Source: Embleya hyalina (GTDB lineage: Bacteria > Actinomycetota > Actinomycetes > Streptomycetales > Streptomycetaceae). From it: a stretch of DNA of 64,000 nucleotides. Below are positions 33,523 to 43,250 of this stretch, piece after piece (position 1 is the first letter of the stretch; each line of letters begins with the position of its first letter). The notes beneath the pieces were generated by a model. It did not search any database. It saw nothing but the letters and a program-made list of their open reading frames with translations, and was not told where the DNA came from. The translations under genes were made by a program, and so were the position numbers. Where the stretch lies: NCBI RefSeq assembly GCF_003967355.1, contig NZ_BIFH01000021.1, forward strand, positions 193,926-257,925, given 5' to 3'.

Positions 33523-36219
33523 ATGGCCGGCGCGTACGTGTACGACTTCTCCGAAGGCTCCCGCGATCGGGCCGACCTGCTCGGCGGCAAGGGCGCGAAC
33601 CTCGCCGAGATGACGCGGCTCGGCCTGCCGGTACCGCCCGGGTTCACGGTGAGCACCGACGCCTGCCGGGTCTTCCTGCGCACCGGCGCGCCGCCGACCG
33701 GCCTGGACCGGGAGATCGACGAACATCTGGCCGACCTGGAGAAGTCGATCGGACGGCGCCTGGGGCAACCGGACGATCCGCTGCTGGTGTCGGTGCGTTC
33801 GGGGGCGCGGTTCTCGATGCCCGGGATGATGGACACGATCCTCGACGTCGGCCTCAACGACGCCTCGGTGCTCGGTCTGGCCGAGACGAGCGGCCGGGAG
33901 CGCTTCGCGTGGGACTCCTATCGCCGACTGGTGCAGATGTACGGGACCACCGTGCTCGGCGTGGCCGCGGCGCGGTTCGAGGCGGTGTTGTCCCGGCGGC
34001 GCGCCGAGTCGGGCGTCGCCGACGACCTGGGGTTGGGCGTGTCCGACCTGGTGGCGATCGTGCGGGAGTTCCGGGCGCTGATCGCGGCGGACACCGGCGA
34101 GGAGTTCCCGCAGGATCCGCGGGAGCAGTTGGATCGCGCGGTGCTCGCGGTGTTCCGGTCCTGGAACGGCGAGCGGGCCCGGGTCTACCGGCGACGCGAG
34201 CACATCCCCGACGACCTGGGGACGGCGGTGACCGTACAGGCGATGGTGTTCGGCAACTCGGGGCCCGACTCGGGCACGGGCGTCGCGTTCACCCGCGACC
34301 CCGGCACCGGACGCACCGGCGGCTATGGCGACTACCTGCCCGACGCGCAGGGCGAGGACGTGGTCTCCGGGGTGCGGGACGCGCATCCGCTCCACGATCT
34401 GGAACGGCTCGATCCCGCCGCGTACGAACGACTGATCGGATGCCTGGGATTGTTGGAGGCGCACTATCGCGACCTGTGCGACGTGGAGTTCACCGTCGAG
34501 CGGGGCAGACTGTGGATCCTGCAGACCCGGGTGGGCAAACGCAGCGCCGAGGCGGCCTTCCGGATCGCGTGCGCGCTGGTGGACGAGGGCGTGATCGACT
34601 GGCCCGAGGCGCTGGCGCGGGTCGACGGCGGGCAACTCGACCAGCTGACCTTCCCGCGCTTCGACGCACACGCCGACACGGAGCCGCTGGCGCACGGCGT
34701 ACCGGCCTCGCCCGGCGCGGCGGTCGGCGCGGCGGTGTTCGACGTGGCGGAGGCGACCCGGCGGGCCGAGGCGGGGGAGCCGGTGGTGCTGGTCCGGCCC
34801 GAGACCAGTCCGGACGACCTGCCCGGGATGATCGCCGCCGAGGCCGTGGTCACCGGCCGGGGCGGCAAGACCAGCCACGCGGCGGTGGTCGCGCGCGGCA
34901 TGGGCAAGGTCTGCGTCTGCGGTGCGGCCGACCTGGACATCGACGTCGAGGGCCGGCGGGCCGCGGCGGCCGACGGGACCGTGGTCGCGGAGGGCGACAC
35001 GATCTCGGTCGACGGCACGGCCGGCACCGTGTACCTCGGCGAACTGCCGCTGGTGGCCTCGCCCGTCACCCACTACCTGGAGACCGGCGAGCGTACGCCC
35101 GGCGTGGTCGAGGCGGTCGCCCGCTTCCTGGACCGGGCCGACGCGACGCGTCGGCTGGACGTGCTCGCCAATGCCGACACCGCCGAGGACGCGGCCCGGG
35201 CCCGGCGCTTCGGCGCCCGGGGGATCGGCCTGTGCCGTACCGAACACATGTTCCTGGGCGATCGGCGCCGGCTCGTCGAGGAGCTGATCCTGGCCCGCGA
35301 CGACGCCGACCGCAAGCAGGCCCTGGACGCCCTGCTGCCGCTCCAGCGCCGCGACTTCACCGACATCCTGGCGGCCATGGACGGCCTGCCGGTGACCATC
35401 CGGCTGATCGACCCGCCGCTGCACGAGTTCCTGCCCGACCACACCGAATCGGCGGTACGGATCGCCCGGGAGCGCGCGGCGGGGCGGGAGCCGGACGCAC
35501 GCGAGGTGCGGATGTACGAGGCGGGCGAACGGTTGCGCGAGCGCAACCCGATGCTGGGGCTGCGCGGGGTGCGCCTGGCCCTGGTCGTCCCCGGCCTGAT
35601 CGCCACGCAGGTGCGCGCGATCGCCGAGGCGACGGTGGCCCGGCTGCGGGCCGGTGGTGACCCCAGGGCGGAGATCATGATCCCGCTGGTGGCCACCGTC
35701 GAGGAACTGCGCCCGGCCCGCGCGGAGGTGGAACGGGTCCTCGCCGAGGTCGGGCGGGAGGCGGGCGTCGCGGTGCGGTGTCCGGTGGGCACGATGATCG
35801 AACTGCCCAGGGCCGCGCTCACCGCGGCCGAACTCGCGGGTGAGGCGGACTTCTTCTCGTTCGGCACCAACGACCTGACGCAGACCACGTGGGGCCTGTC
35901 CCGCGACGACGCCGAGGCCTCGTTCCTGGCCGTCTACCTGGAGCGCGGCATCCTGCCGGTCTCCCCGTTCGAAACCCTCGACCGCGCCGGTGTCGGCCGG
36001 CTGATCGAGAGCGCCGTCACCGACGCGCGCCGCACGAAGCCGGATCTCCGCATCGGCGTCTGCGGCGAACACGCGGGTGACCCGACGTCGATCCACTACC
36101 TCGCCGGCCTCCCCATCACCTACGTCTCCTGCTCCCCCTACCGCCTGCCGAGCACCCGCCTGGAAGCCGCCCGCGCGACGGCGGCGGGCGATACCCGCAT
36201 CCGGAATCGGAATCCGTGA
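33523..36219 (+). CDS. ppdK: Pyruvate, phosphate dikinase
   Basis: This 898-residue protein, of normal length, interconverts pyruvate + ATP + Pi with PEP + AMP + PPi. Visible parts are the N-terminal nucleotide-binding region (DLLGGKGANLAEMTRLGLPVPPGF; TRDPGTG), the phosphohistidine domain GGKTSHAAVVARGMGKVCV with catalytic His about residue 452, and the C-terminal PEP barrel. The barrel contains GLCRTEHMF, FFSFGTNDLTQTTWG and the catalytic Cys near residue 870 in YVSCSPYR. AGGAAGGGGA supports ATG 33523. It is a single-gene unit with metabolic housekeeping identity, unrelated to the eCIS. Confidence 0.96.
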   Translation: MAGAYVYDFSEGSRDRADLLGGKGANLAEMTRLGLPVPPGFTVSTDACRVFLRTGAPPTGLDREIDEHLADLEKSIGRRLGQPDDPLLVSVRSGARFSMPGMMDTILDVGLNDASVLGLAETSGRERFAWDSYRRLVQMYGTTVLGVAAARFEAVLSRRRAESGVADDLGLGVSDLVAIVREFRALIAADTGEEFPQDPREQLDRAVLAVFRSWNGERARVYRRREHIPDDLGTAVTVQAMVFGNSGPDSGTGVAFTRDPGTGRTGGYGDYLPDAQGEDVVSGVRDAHPLHDLERLDPAAYERLIGCLGLLEAHYRDLCDVEFTVERGRLWILQTRVGKRSAEAAFRIACALVDEGVIDWPEALARVDGGQLDQLTFPRFDAHADTEPLAHGVPASPGAAVGAAVFDVAEATRRAEAGEPVVLVRPETSPDDLPGMIAAEAVVTGRGGKTSHAAVVARGMGKVCVCGAADLDIDVEGRRAAAADGTVVAEGDTISVDGTAGTVYLGELPLVASPVTHYLETGERTPGVVEAVARFLDRADATRRLDVLANADTAEDAARARRFGARGIGLCRTEHMFLGDRRRLVEELILARDDADRKQALDALLPLQRRDFTDILAAMDGLPVTIRLIDPPLHEFLPDHTESAVRIARERAAGREPDAREVRMYEAGERLRERNPMLGLRGVRLALVVPGLIATQVRAIAEATVARLRAGGDPRAEIMIPLVATVEELRPARAEVERVLAEVGREAGVAVRCPVGTMIELPRAALTAAELAGEADFFSFGTNDLTQTTWGLSRDDAEASFLAVYLERGILPVSPFETLDRAGVGRLIESAVTDARRTKPDLRIGVCGEHAGDPTSIHYLAGLPITYVSCSPYRLPSTRLEAARATAAGDTRIRNRNP

Positions 36220-36601
36220 CCCTTCGGAATCGGCCATGCGGTGATGTCCGAGAGTGGTCGGGGGGTTGTGCGCGACGTGGATGGGCGGGCCTCGGGAGCG
36301 TGCCGAGGAGGGGCTTCTTCACTTTCGGCCCGCTCGGCCGTTCTCCGGGATTTCACCGGGTGTAGTCGACTGGTCACATGATCATCGAGCGCCTTGTCCA
36401 CTTTCGGTGACGAGGCCGAAACAGAGCGTGTCGCCACTGTCCGTAAATGGGGCTTCACGCACCGCTGTCGATAGGGAAACGTGGCCTGCGTCGGAGCCGG
36501 GCCAACCAACCGCACGGCCCACCGGGGCGGCGGGGCAGGTCCGACGAGATCGGCACGAATCCAACCAGGTGAAACGCACGACAAGGAATGAGGAAACGTC
36601 G
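36220..36601 (+). promoter_or_regulatory. Upstream region of the secreted inhibitor gene with inverted repeat
   Basis: This 382-bp region carries no supported gene. TTTCGG-N8-CCGAAA (36402-36421) is a clean inverted repeat about 180 bases before the next start. The sequence CACTTTCGG also occurs near 36320 and again at 36399, so it may be a repeated regulator half-site. No clear -35/-10 pair is assigned. Confidence 0.4.
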
Positions 36602-37012
36602 ATGTACCGCTCACTCGCCACCGTGGCGTCCGGCGTGGTTGCCGGCACTCTCTCGGGCGCGCTCGCCTTCGCGCCCACCGCACGGGCCGACGCCGCCGCT
36701 CCCGACACCTCCTGCCCGACGGGGAACCTCTGCGTCTACAGCGGGGAGAGCCTCACGGGCACGCGCACGGTCGTCCCGGCGCGGGCGATCGAGGAGCGCG
36801 GTGACGCCGGGTACACGATCCGGGAGCCGGTTCTGTCGATCGCGAACCGAACCGGCTTCGACGTGCTCCACGGCGTGAGTCGCTCCGTGGTGTGCATTCG
36901 ATTCCCCTGTTACCAGTACACGGTGGACGGGCGCGTCGAGGCCGGGCGCGACCTCGCGTCCGCCGACACGGCCGGTCGGCCGCTGGTCGTCGGCAAGGAC
37001 TTCGGCCGGTAG
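36602..37012 (+). CDS. Secreted peptidase-inhibitor-family (I36-like) small protein
   Basis: This 136-residue protein has a Sec signal peptide of about 30 residues (MYRSLATVASGVVAGTLSGALA..., cleavage near TARADA). The mature part begins CPTGNLCVYSGESLTGTRT, the pattern of Streptomyces metalloproteinase-inhibitor-like I36 proteins. Two further Cys (VVCIRFPC) may form a second disulfide. It would act outside the cell, possibly protecting against proteases; the target is unknown. GAGGAAA precedes the ATG. Confidence 0.75.
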   Translation: MYRSLATVASGVVAGTLSGALAFAPTARADAAAPDTSCPTGNLCVYSGESLTGTRTVVPARAIEERGDAGYTIREPVLSIANRTGFDVLHGVSRSVVCIRFPCYQYTVDGRVEAGRDLASADTAGRPLVVGKDFGR

Positions 37013-37188
37013 CACCCCGGCCGGTATACCCACGGCCGACAGGGCTCGGGCACTTCGGTACGACCGCCCGGGGTCGCCGTCCCGCGAGGGATGGCGGCCC
37101 CGGGCCTTTCGCGCGTGGTGCGGGACCGGCCCGCGGGTCGTCGGTGGTCGGTGGTCGGTGGTCCGGGATGTCGGAGGCCGGCGGGATC

Positions 37189-38067
37189 ATGGTCGACATG
37201 ACCGATGAGCGATACTCCCGCCTTGCCGCCGAGCACCTGCCCGCCGACCTTGCCGAACGGTGGATCGCGCTGCTGCGTCCCTGCGTTCGGCTGCGCCGAG
37301 CCGGCGCCGGCGAGCAGGTCGCCGCGGTCCTCGGCGGCGTGCCGGAGCTGCCGGGTGGGGTCGATTGGCCCGACTGGCCGGGAGTCGGGCCGTTGTCGTT
37401 CATTGCCTCGGTGCGGTGCGCGGCGCTGCCGGCGGCCGGGCGGGCTCCGGGCTTTCCGTGCGACGGGACGCTGCTGTTCTTCTACTTCGACGGCCGGGTC
37501 GACAGTGATGGCGACGACGAGCCGGCGTTCGTCTCCATCCACGATCCCGCGACGTGGGTCGGCGCCCGGGTGCTGTACGTCCCGGAGGGCACACCGGTCT
37601 CCCCGGCGGACGTGCCCCGCGAGCCGGCACCGTACCCGCGGGTGGAGTTGGCGGCCGAGGTCGAGCAGAGTGCCCCCGATCTCTGGCTGCCGCAGGTACG
37701 GGAGGCCCTGCTCGGCACCGGTGACCCGTGGCCCGAACCTCGCGAGATCCCGGTCGGGCTGCGGCCGTTCCGGCGTGCCTTCGGGAAACTGAACGGCCGG
37801 ATCGGCCATCGGATCGGCGGCCACGCCGTGCCGATTCAGGGTCCGGTGGAATACGAGATCGCGAACGCGGATCTCGGCGTCGAACGCCCCTGGGGCGACC
37901 CGCCGTTGGATGCGGAGGCCGGGCGTTGGCTGCTCCTCGCCCAGTTCGACGGCGACGAGGACGCGGGGATGGAGTGGGGCGACGCGGGGACCCTGTACTG
38001 GCTGATCCGCCCCGAAGACCTCACCGACCGAAACTTCACCCGAACCCGCCTGGTGGCCCAGTGCTGA
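37189..38067 (+). CDS. DUF1963 (YwqG-like) protein
   Basis: This 292-residue protein contains GGVPELPGGVDWPDWPGVGPLSFIASVRC, LLFFYFDG, and a C-terminal LLLAQFDGDEDAGMEWGDAGTLYWLIRPEDL. This order is typical of DUF1963 proteins. They are cytoplasmic with no defined activity. ATG 37168, 37189 and 37198 are possible starts; 37189 best fits the GGAGG at 37173, though the spacing is long. The upstream sequence has several GGTCGGT repeats. Confidence 0.78.
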   Translation: MVDMTDERYSRLAAEHLPADLAERWIALLRPCVRLRRAGAGEQVAAVLGGVPELPGGVDWPDWPGVGPLSFIASVRCAALPAAGRAPGFPCDGTLLFFYFDGRVDSDGDDEPAFVSIHDPATWVGARVLYVPEGTPVSPADVPREPAPYPRVELAAEVEQSAPDLWLPQVREALLGTGDPWPEPREIPVGLRPFRRAFGKLNGRIGHRIGGHAVPIQGPVEYEIANADLGVERPWGDPPLDAEAGRWLLLAQFDGDEDAGMEWGDAGTLYWLIRPEDLTDRNFTRTRLVAQC

Positions 38068-38180
38068 GCGCCCGGAGCACCGGTGACGGGGCGAAAGCGC
38101 GGGCATAGGCTGATCGCGGGTCGGGAAGCTCTCGGGTCGATGGGTCGGAGAGCCCGGGCGATCTCGGCATGGGGGGTTTG

Positions 38181-40292
38181 GTGCACGCACTCGGGCCGGA
38201 CGATCCTTCGCGCATCGGCGGGTACGACCTGGTCGGCGTGCTCGGTGCCGGTGGTATGGGACGGGTGTTCCTGGGGCGGAGCCGGTCGGGGCGGCCGGTC
38301 GCGGTCAAGGTCGTGCACGCGCGTATCGCACGCGACCCGGCGTTCCGGGCGCGTTTCGAGCGGGAGGTCCGGGCGGCGGAGCGGGTCGGCGGGGCGTTCA
38401 CCGCGCCGGTGTTGGATCACGACGCGGCGGGCGAACGCCCGTGGTTGGCCACGGCCTACCTGCCCGGTGTGACGCTCGCGGACGCCGTCGGGACGTACGG
38501 GCCGTTGTCCGAACCGGCGTTGCGCCGCTTGGCAGCCGCGCTCGCGGAAGCGCTGGCCTCGATGCACGCGGCGGGCGTCGTGCACCGCGACTTGAAGCCG
38601 AGCAACATCGTGCTGGGCGAACAGGGGCCGCGCGTCATCGACTTCGGCATCTCGCGGGTCACGGGCGACACGACCGTGACGGCGCCGGGCAGCACGCTGG
38701 GCACGCCCGGCTACCTCGCGCCCGAGCAACTGGCGAAGGGTGGAGTGAGCTCGGCGGGCGATGTGTTCGCACTCGGTGCGGTGCTGGTGTTCGCGGCCAC
38801 TCGGGAGGGGCCCTACGGCACGGGTCCCGCGTCCGCGCTGTTGGTTCGGACCATGCGTGAGGAGCCCCGGTTGGCCGGCATGCGGGCGGCGCTTCCCGGG
38901 TCGGATCTGCCGGAGTCGGCCGCCGCGTGCCTCGCCCGGGATCCGGCGGCGCGGCCGGACGCGAGGGACGTGTTGGCGCGGGTCGGTGGCACGGCGCGGG
39001 CGGCCATCGGTGGTGACTGGCTGTCCGGGGAGGTCGCGCGCGCGGTCGAGGACAGTCGTACCGAAGCGGAACGCACGCTGGGATCGGGCCTGGTGGAGAC
39101 GAGTGACGACGGGCCGCCGGGTGCGGGGAGCGGTGTCGCGGCGCACGATCCGGTCGTGATCGGCCCCCGAGAGGTGGTCGCGCCATCGGAGTCGGGCGGA
39201 ATGCGCCCGCTCACCCGTCGGTTGCTGGTCGGCGGCGCCGCGGCGGGGGTGGTCACGTACATGGTGTACGCCCCGAGGTTTCCGTTGTTCGGCGCCACGG
39301 ACGCCCCGGCGGCGAAGCCGTCGACGTCGCCGACCGCCCCGCCCGTGTGGCCGGTGCCGGTGGTGTGGGGTCAAGAGGCCGGTGAGGACGCCCGGGAGTT
39401 GACCGTCGGGGGCGACGCGCTCTACCTCGCGCGGGCCAGGTCACTCGACAAGGTGGCGTCGGCGGACGGTGCCAAACTGTGGGGCGCGGTCACCGAGTTC
39501 GAGGCCGACCCGCCCGTGTGCGACGCGGACTCCGTGTATTTCTCCGATGCGAGCCGACTCGTCGCGGTGGATATCCGGTCCGGCGTCGAACGGACTCGGT
39601 GGCGGGTCGCCGATCTCGCCGATCTCTCCAGTGCACCCTCGCTGTGGCGCGATCGGCTGTGGCTGATGAGCCGCGAGGGTGTCCTGACCGCGTACGCCAC
39701 GTCCGACGGCCGGGTTCTGACGACAAGGAGCATGCCGGAGACGGCGACCCCCGGCGCAGGCCACGTCACACCGCCCCTCGTCTTCCGGGACGCGCTGTAC
39801 CTCCCATACGCCGGCCTACGTGCGCTCGACCCCGAAAACGCCGCCACACGCTGGACGTTCGGCTCCGCCGGGCGCGGCATCGTGACCGCGGCCGACGAGG
39901 GCCCCTACTTCGTCGCGGGCACGGAGCTGTACGCCCTGACGCCGGCCGGGCGGCAGCGCTGGTCGTTCACGGCCGACGCCGAGATCGCCGCCGCCCCCAC
40001 GATCGCCGACGGCCGGGTGTACGTCGGGGATCTGGTCGGCGCGCTCCACTGCCTCGACGCCGAGACCGGCACGCGCATCTGGCGCTTCTTGTCCGGCGCG
40101 CCGATGAAACGCCCGCCGGTCGCGATCGGCGGCACCGCGTACGCGTCTTCCGACAAGGTCTACGCCCTCTCGGCCGCCGACGGCGTCCGGCGTTGGTCGT
40201 ACCCGCACGCCGGGACTCTGCTCGCCGCGCCGAACCGTTTCCTTGTGGTGTGGACGGGCACGGGGCGCATCGAGGCGCTGCGCGTGGAGTGA
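38181..40292 (+). CDS. Ser/Thr protein kinase with PQQ-type beta-propeller
   Basis: This 703-residue membrane protein has an N-terminal kinase domain: GAGGMGRVFLGRS, AVKVV, HRDLKPSN at about residue 136, DFGISRV and GTPGYLAPEQ. A linker and one transmembrane segment follow (RRLLVGGAAAGVVTYMVY, about residues 342-360). A C-terminal propeller of repeated strands (LWGAVTEFEADPPVCDADSVYFSD; RVYVGDLVGALHCLDAETG) would face the exterior as a sensor. The GTG start is set by alignment with the next kinase (MHALGPDDPSRIGGY versus MQPLRPGDPAVIGPY) and by GGGGGG upstream. It is paralogous to the following gene. Confidence 0.92.
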   Translation: MHALGPDDPSRIGGYDLVGVLGAGGMGRVFLGRSRSGRPVAVKVVHARIARDPAFRARFEREVRAAERVGGAFTAPVLDHDAAGERPWLATAYLPGVTLADAVGTYGPLSEPALRRLAAALAEALASMHAAGVVHRDLKPSNIVLGEQGPRVIDFGISRVTGDTTVTAPGSTLGTPGYLAPEQLAKGGVSSAGDVFALGAVLVFAATREGPYGTGPASALLVRTMREEPRLAGMRAALPGSDLPESAAACLARDPAARPDARDVLARVGGTARAAIGGDWLSGEVARAVEDSRTEAERTLGSGLVETSDDGPPGAGSGVAAHDPVVIGPREVVAPSESGGMRPLTRRLLVGGAAAGVVTYMVYAPRFPLFGATDAPAAKPSTSPTAPPVWPVPVVWGQEAGEDARELTVGGDALYLARARSLDKVASADGAKLWGAVTEFEADPPVCDADSVYFSDASRLVAVDIRSGVERTRWRVADLADLSSAPSLWRDRLWLMSREGVLTAYATSDGRVLTTRSMPETATPGAGHVTPPLVFRDALYLPYAGLRALDPENAATRWTFGSAGRGIVTAADEGPYFVAGTELYALTPAGRQRWSFTADAEIAAAPTIADGRVYVGDLVGALHCLDAETGTRIWRFLSGAPMKRPPVAIGGTAYASSDKVYALSAADGVRRWSYPHAGTLLAAPNRFLVVWTGTGRIEALRVE

Positions 40293-40363
40293 CATCGCCG
40301 AGTGTCGACGCGTGATACCCCTGACCGCCGCCGGTAGCCGGCCCGAGAAAGGAAGTCCGCCAC

Positions 40364-42814
40364 GTGCAGCCGCTGCGCCCCGGCGATCCAGCCGTGATCG
40401 GCCCGTACCGATTGAGCGCTCGCCTCGGTGAAGGCGGTATGGGCGAGGTCTTCCTCGGCCGGTCGCCCGGGGGAATGTCCGTGGCCGTCAAGGTCGTTCA
40501 CGCCGACCTCGCCGAACTCCCCGGATACCGCGAGCGATTCGCCCACGAGATCGCCGCCGCACGGGCGGTGGGCGGGGCGTTCACGGCCGCAGTGGTCGAC
40601 TCCGGGGACATGCCGCGCCCGTGGATGGCCACGGTGTACCTGCCCGGTGTCTCGCTGTTGCGGGCGGTCACGGACCACGGACCGCTGTCGTATCCGGTGG
40701 CGCGCGTGCTCGGCGCGGGACTCGCCGAAGCACTGGTGTCCATACATCGTGCGGGAATCGTGCACCGCGACCTCAAGCCGTCGAACATCCTGCTGACGTC
40801 GGACGGTCCGCGCGTCCTCGACTTCGGCGTCGCGCGCGCGGACGACCGCGACACGGTCACCGAATCGGGGGCCGTGCTCGGCTCGTTGCCCTACATGGCG
40901 CCGGAGCAGTTGTTCGGCCGGCCACCCGGCCCGGCGGTGGACGTCTACGCGCTCGGCGGGGTCCTGGTCTACTGCGTCACCGGAGCACCGCCTCTCGGCG
41001 AGGTCCCTGGTGGGGCGCCCGGCCTCCTGCACCGGATCACGGCCGGACCGCCCGACCTGCGCGCTGTGTCGGATCCCTCGCTGCGGGAACTGCTCATCGA
41101 GTGCCTGGCCGAGAACCCCGAAGCCCGGCCCGCGACAGCGGACCTGGTGGTGAGACTGCTTCCGGACGGGGCCGGGCACGGGCATCGATCGGGAGCCGGA
41201 GTCACGGTTCCCGGCGACTGGATGCCCGTCCCGCTCACCGGGTCGATCGCCGAGCAGGCCACCCGCGCGCGAGAGGCGCTCGCGGAGACCACGGTGTCCC
41301 TCGCCCCGGACGCATCTCACGACGCTCGGCCGACACCTGGCGACCTCCCGGACGAGCCGGCGCCGCCCGCCCCTCGTCCGGCCCGCCGTTCCGCTGCCCG
41401 CGCGCAACGCGCACGAGCGGTACTCCCGCGCACGCTGCCGCCGCCGCGGCTCATGGCCCCGGTCGCCGTGGACGCCGCTCCGAGCCGCCGCCGGGTGCTT
41501 CGGGCGTTGCTCGCCGCCGGCGGGCTCGCCGCCGCGGGCACGATCGCGTGGGCGGCCACCCGTTCGGACGGCGGCGGGTCCTCGCCGGACACGCTGTGGA
41601 CCGCCGAGTCGAGGATGCCGTTCGTGAAATCGGCCTCGGGTGGACGGGTATTCGTCGCCGATCCGGCGACGAAATCCCTCCTTTGCCTGGATGCTGGGAG
41701 CGGTCGCGAGGTGTGGCGCTCCCAGGGCACCGACAGCTTGCTGATGTCCGACTCATCCGCTTTGCTCGCCTTGGCCGATGTGCTGGTGACTCGCTCCCTC
41801 GGCGAACTCGCGGTCCGCGACATCAACACCGGTGTGTCGCGCTGGTCCAAGCCCGTGTCGCCAATCGGCCCGGATCGGCAACGAATCGCGGCCGACGACT
41901 CGTTCGTGTACGGCGCCGTCCCCGGCGACGCCATCGGCGCCCTGCCGGTCCTGCATGCCTACCGCCGCGACGGCACGATCGCGTGGCGCCGCGAAGTCAC
42001 CGGGGGGAAAGCCGGATACGTACGCGTGACCGGTGGGCCGGTGCTCCTCGCCAACCGCCTCGTGGTGACCGGGAACACCGGCATCGGCACCGGGGCGTGC
42101 TTCGCCGCCGCGTACGAGCCCCGATCGGGAGCACCTTTATGGGTACGCGAGTTGCCCGGCGACGACGAGCCCTCCCACCCCGTGGGCCCGACGCCGGACA
42201 CGGTGTACGTCGGCAACGGCCGATACACCGTGTTCGCACTGGACGGCGCCACCGGTGCGCCCCGGTGGTCCGCGGCCCCGCAGTTCGCGCCGGACGGGCG
42301 TGACGAGTCGGGCAACGTGCTCGACCACAGCGAGCGCGGCGCCGAGCCCCTGATCGCGAACGGCGTCATGTACGTCGGTGGCGACGACCGAACGATTCGG
42401 GCCTTCGACACCACGAACGGAAGCCGGTTGTGGACCCGGCCGGTCCAGGTGTCGGCGAAGGTGACGATACCCGGCGACGCGTGCCTGCCCGTGATCGTGG
42501 GGGACACCGCGTTCATCCAGGACACCCGCGCACTCGTCGCGGTGGGAGCCCGGGACGGCCACGTGCTCTGGTCCGCGCCGCTGCTCAACGACGTGGACTC
42601 TCCGCCTCCCCGCCCGGTCGTGGTCGACGGCCTGCTCCACACCGTCGACAAGACCCCCGACGGAGACGGAGAGCTCCGCTCGTACGACCCGTCCGACGCC
42701 ACGCTCGTACGAACGATCCGCTTCGGAACCGGAAGGCTTCGTTTGACGGCGGGCGACGGAGTCCTCTTCCTCGCCTCGAACAGACTGACCGCCTTGTCGC
42801 CGCGCGCCCGGTGA
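40364..42814 (+). CDS. Ser/Thr protein kinase with PQQ-type beta-propeller (second copy)
   Basis: This 816-residue paralogue of the preceding kinase has GEGGMGEVFLGRS, AVKVVHADL, VHRDLKPSNILL near residue 135, DFGVARA and SLPYMAPEQ. A Pro/Arg-rich linker precedes a transmembrane segment (LRALLAAGGLAAAGTIAWAA, about residues 380-400). The C-terminal propeller includes VYVGNGRYTVFALDGATGAPRWS and TMYVGGDDRTIRAFDTTNGSR-type repeats. GAAAGGAAG precedes GTG 40364. The tandem arrangement, 71 bases apart, indicates gene duplication; both probably sense an envelope or extracellular signal. Confidence 0.93.
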   Translation: MQPLRPGDPAVIGPYRLSARLGEGGMGEVFLGRSPGGMSVAVKVVHADLAELPGYRERFAHEIAAARAVGGAFTAAVVDSGDMPRPWMATVYLPGVSLLRAVTDHGPLSYPVARVLGAGLAEALVSIHRAGIVHRDLKPSNILLTSDGPRVLDFGVARADDRDTVTESGAVLGSLPYMAPEQLFGRPPGPAVDVYALGGVLVYCVTGAPPLGEVPGGAPGLLHRITAGPPDLRAVSDPSLRELLIECLAENPEARPATADLVVRLLPDGAGHGHRSGAGVTVPGDWMPVPLTGSIAEQATRAREALAETTVSLAPDASHDARPTPGDLPDEPAPPAPRPARRSAARAQRARAVLPRTLPPPRLMAPVAVDAAPSRRRVLRALLAAGGLAAAGTIAWAATRSDGGGSSPDTLWTAESRMPFVKSASGGRVFVADPATKSLLCLDAGSGREVWRSQGTDSLLMSDSSALLALADVLVTRSLGELAVRDINTGVSRWSKPVSPIGPDRQRIAADDSFVYGAVPGDAIGALPVLHAYRRDGTIAWRREVTGGKAGYVRVTGGPVLLANRLVVTGNTGIGTGACFAAAYEPRSGAPLWVRELPGDDEPSHPVGPTPDTVYVGNGRYTVFALDGATGAPRWSAAPQFAPDGRDESGNVLDHSERGAEPLIANGVMYVGGDDRTIRAFDTTNGSRLWTRPVQVSAKVTIPGDACLPVIVGDTAFIQDTRALVAVGARDGHVLWSAPLLNDVDSPPPRPVVVDGLLHTVDKTPDGDGELRSYDPSDATLVRTIRFGTGRLRLTAGDGVLFLASNRLTALSPRAR

Positions 42815-42860
42815 CGACGGCTCGGCCCGGGGTGGGAGGGTACGGGCGTAGGAGGCGATG

Positions 42861-42881
42861 GGCCGCCGTGTGGAGGCGGCC
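42861..42881. terminator. Hairpin between convergent kinase and NIPSNAP genes
   Basis: GGCCGCC (42861-42867) pairs with GGCGGCC (42875-42881) across a seven-base loop, between two genes that end towards each other. Confidence 0.6.
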
Positions 42882-42895
42882 GCGGACTTGGGGGT

Positions 42896-43213
42896 CTACG
42901 GCTGCGGGTTCGCGTCGAGGGGGCGCAGGAAGCGGCGTTCGTAGCGCTTGATGCAGCCGGTGGTACGGGCCAGTTCGATCGCGGCCCGGCATTCCGGGTC
43001 GACCGCGCTGTCGATGCGGTACTGCTCGTAGGCGGCGAACCCGGGGAACGAGAAGAGGGCGTAGGCGATGTCGCTGTCGCCCTCGCTCGGCAGGAAGTAG
43101 CCGTGGTGGGTGCCGCCGAAGCGGTTGACCAGGTGAACCCAGCGGCGGCCGTACTCCTCGAAGTCGGCGAGCTTGTCGGCGTCGATCTCGTACTTGAGGT
43201 GAATGGTGATCAT
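42896..43213 (-). CDS. NIPSNAP family protein
   Basis: This 105-residue protein begins MITIHLKYEIDADKLADFEEYGRRWVHLVNRFGGTHHGYFLP, a NIPSNAP/dimeric alpha-beta-barrel pattern. These are small cytoplasmic proteins without an assigned reaction. It is the second gene of a two-gene minus-strand unit, 37 bases after the GNAT gene. No clear Shine-Dalgarno precedes the ATG. Confidence 0.85.
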   Translation of the reverse strand: MITIHLKYEIDADKLADFEEYGRRWVHLVNRFGGTHHGYFLPSEGDSDIAYALFSFPGFAAYEQYRIDSAVDPECRAAIELARTTGCIKRYERRFLRPLDANPQP

Positions 43214-43250
43214 GCGCTCATGATGCCGGGTGGCCGGCCGGCGTGCCGGA

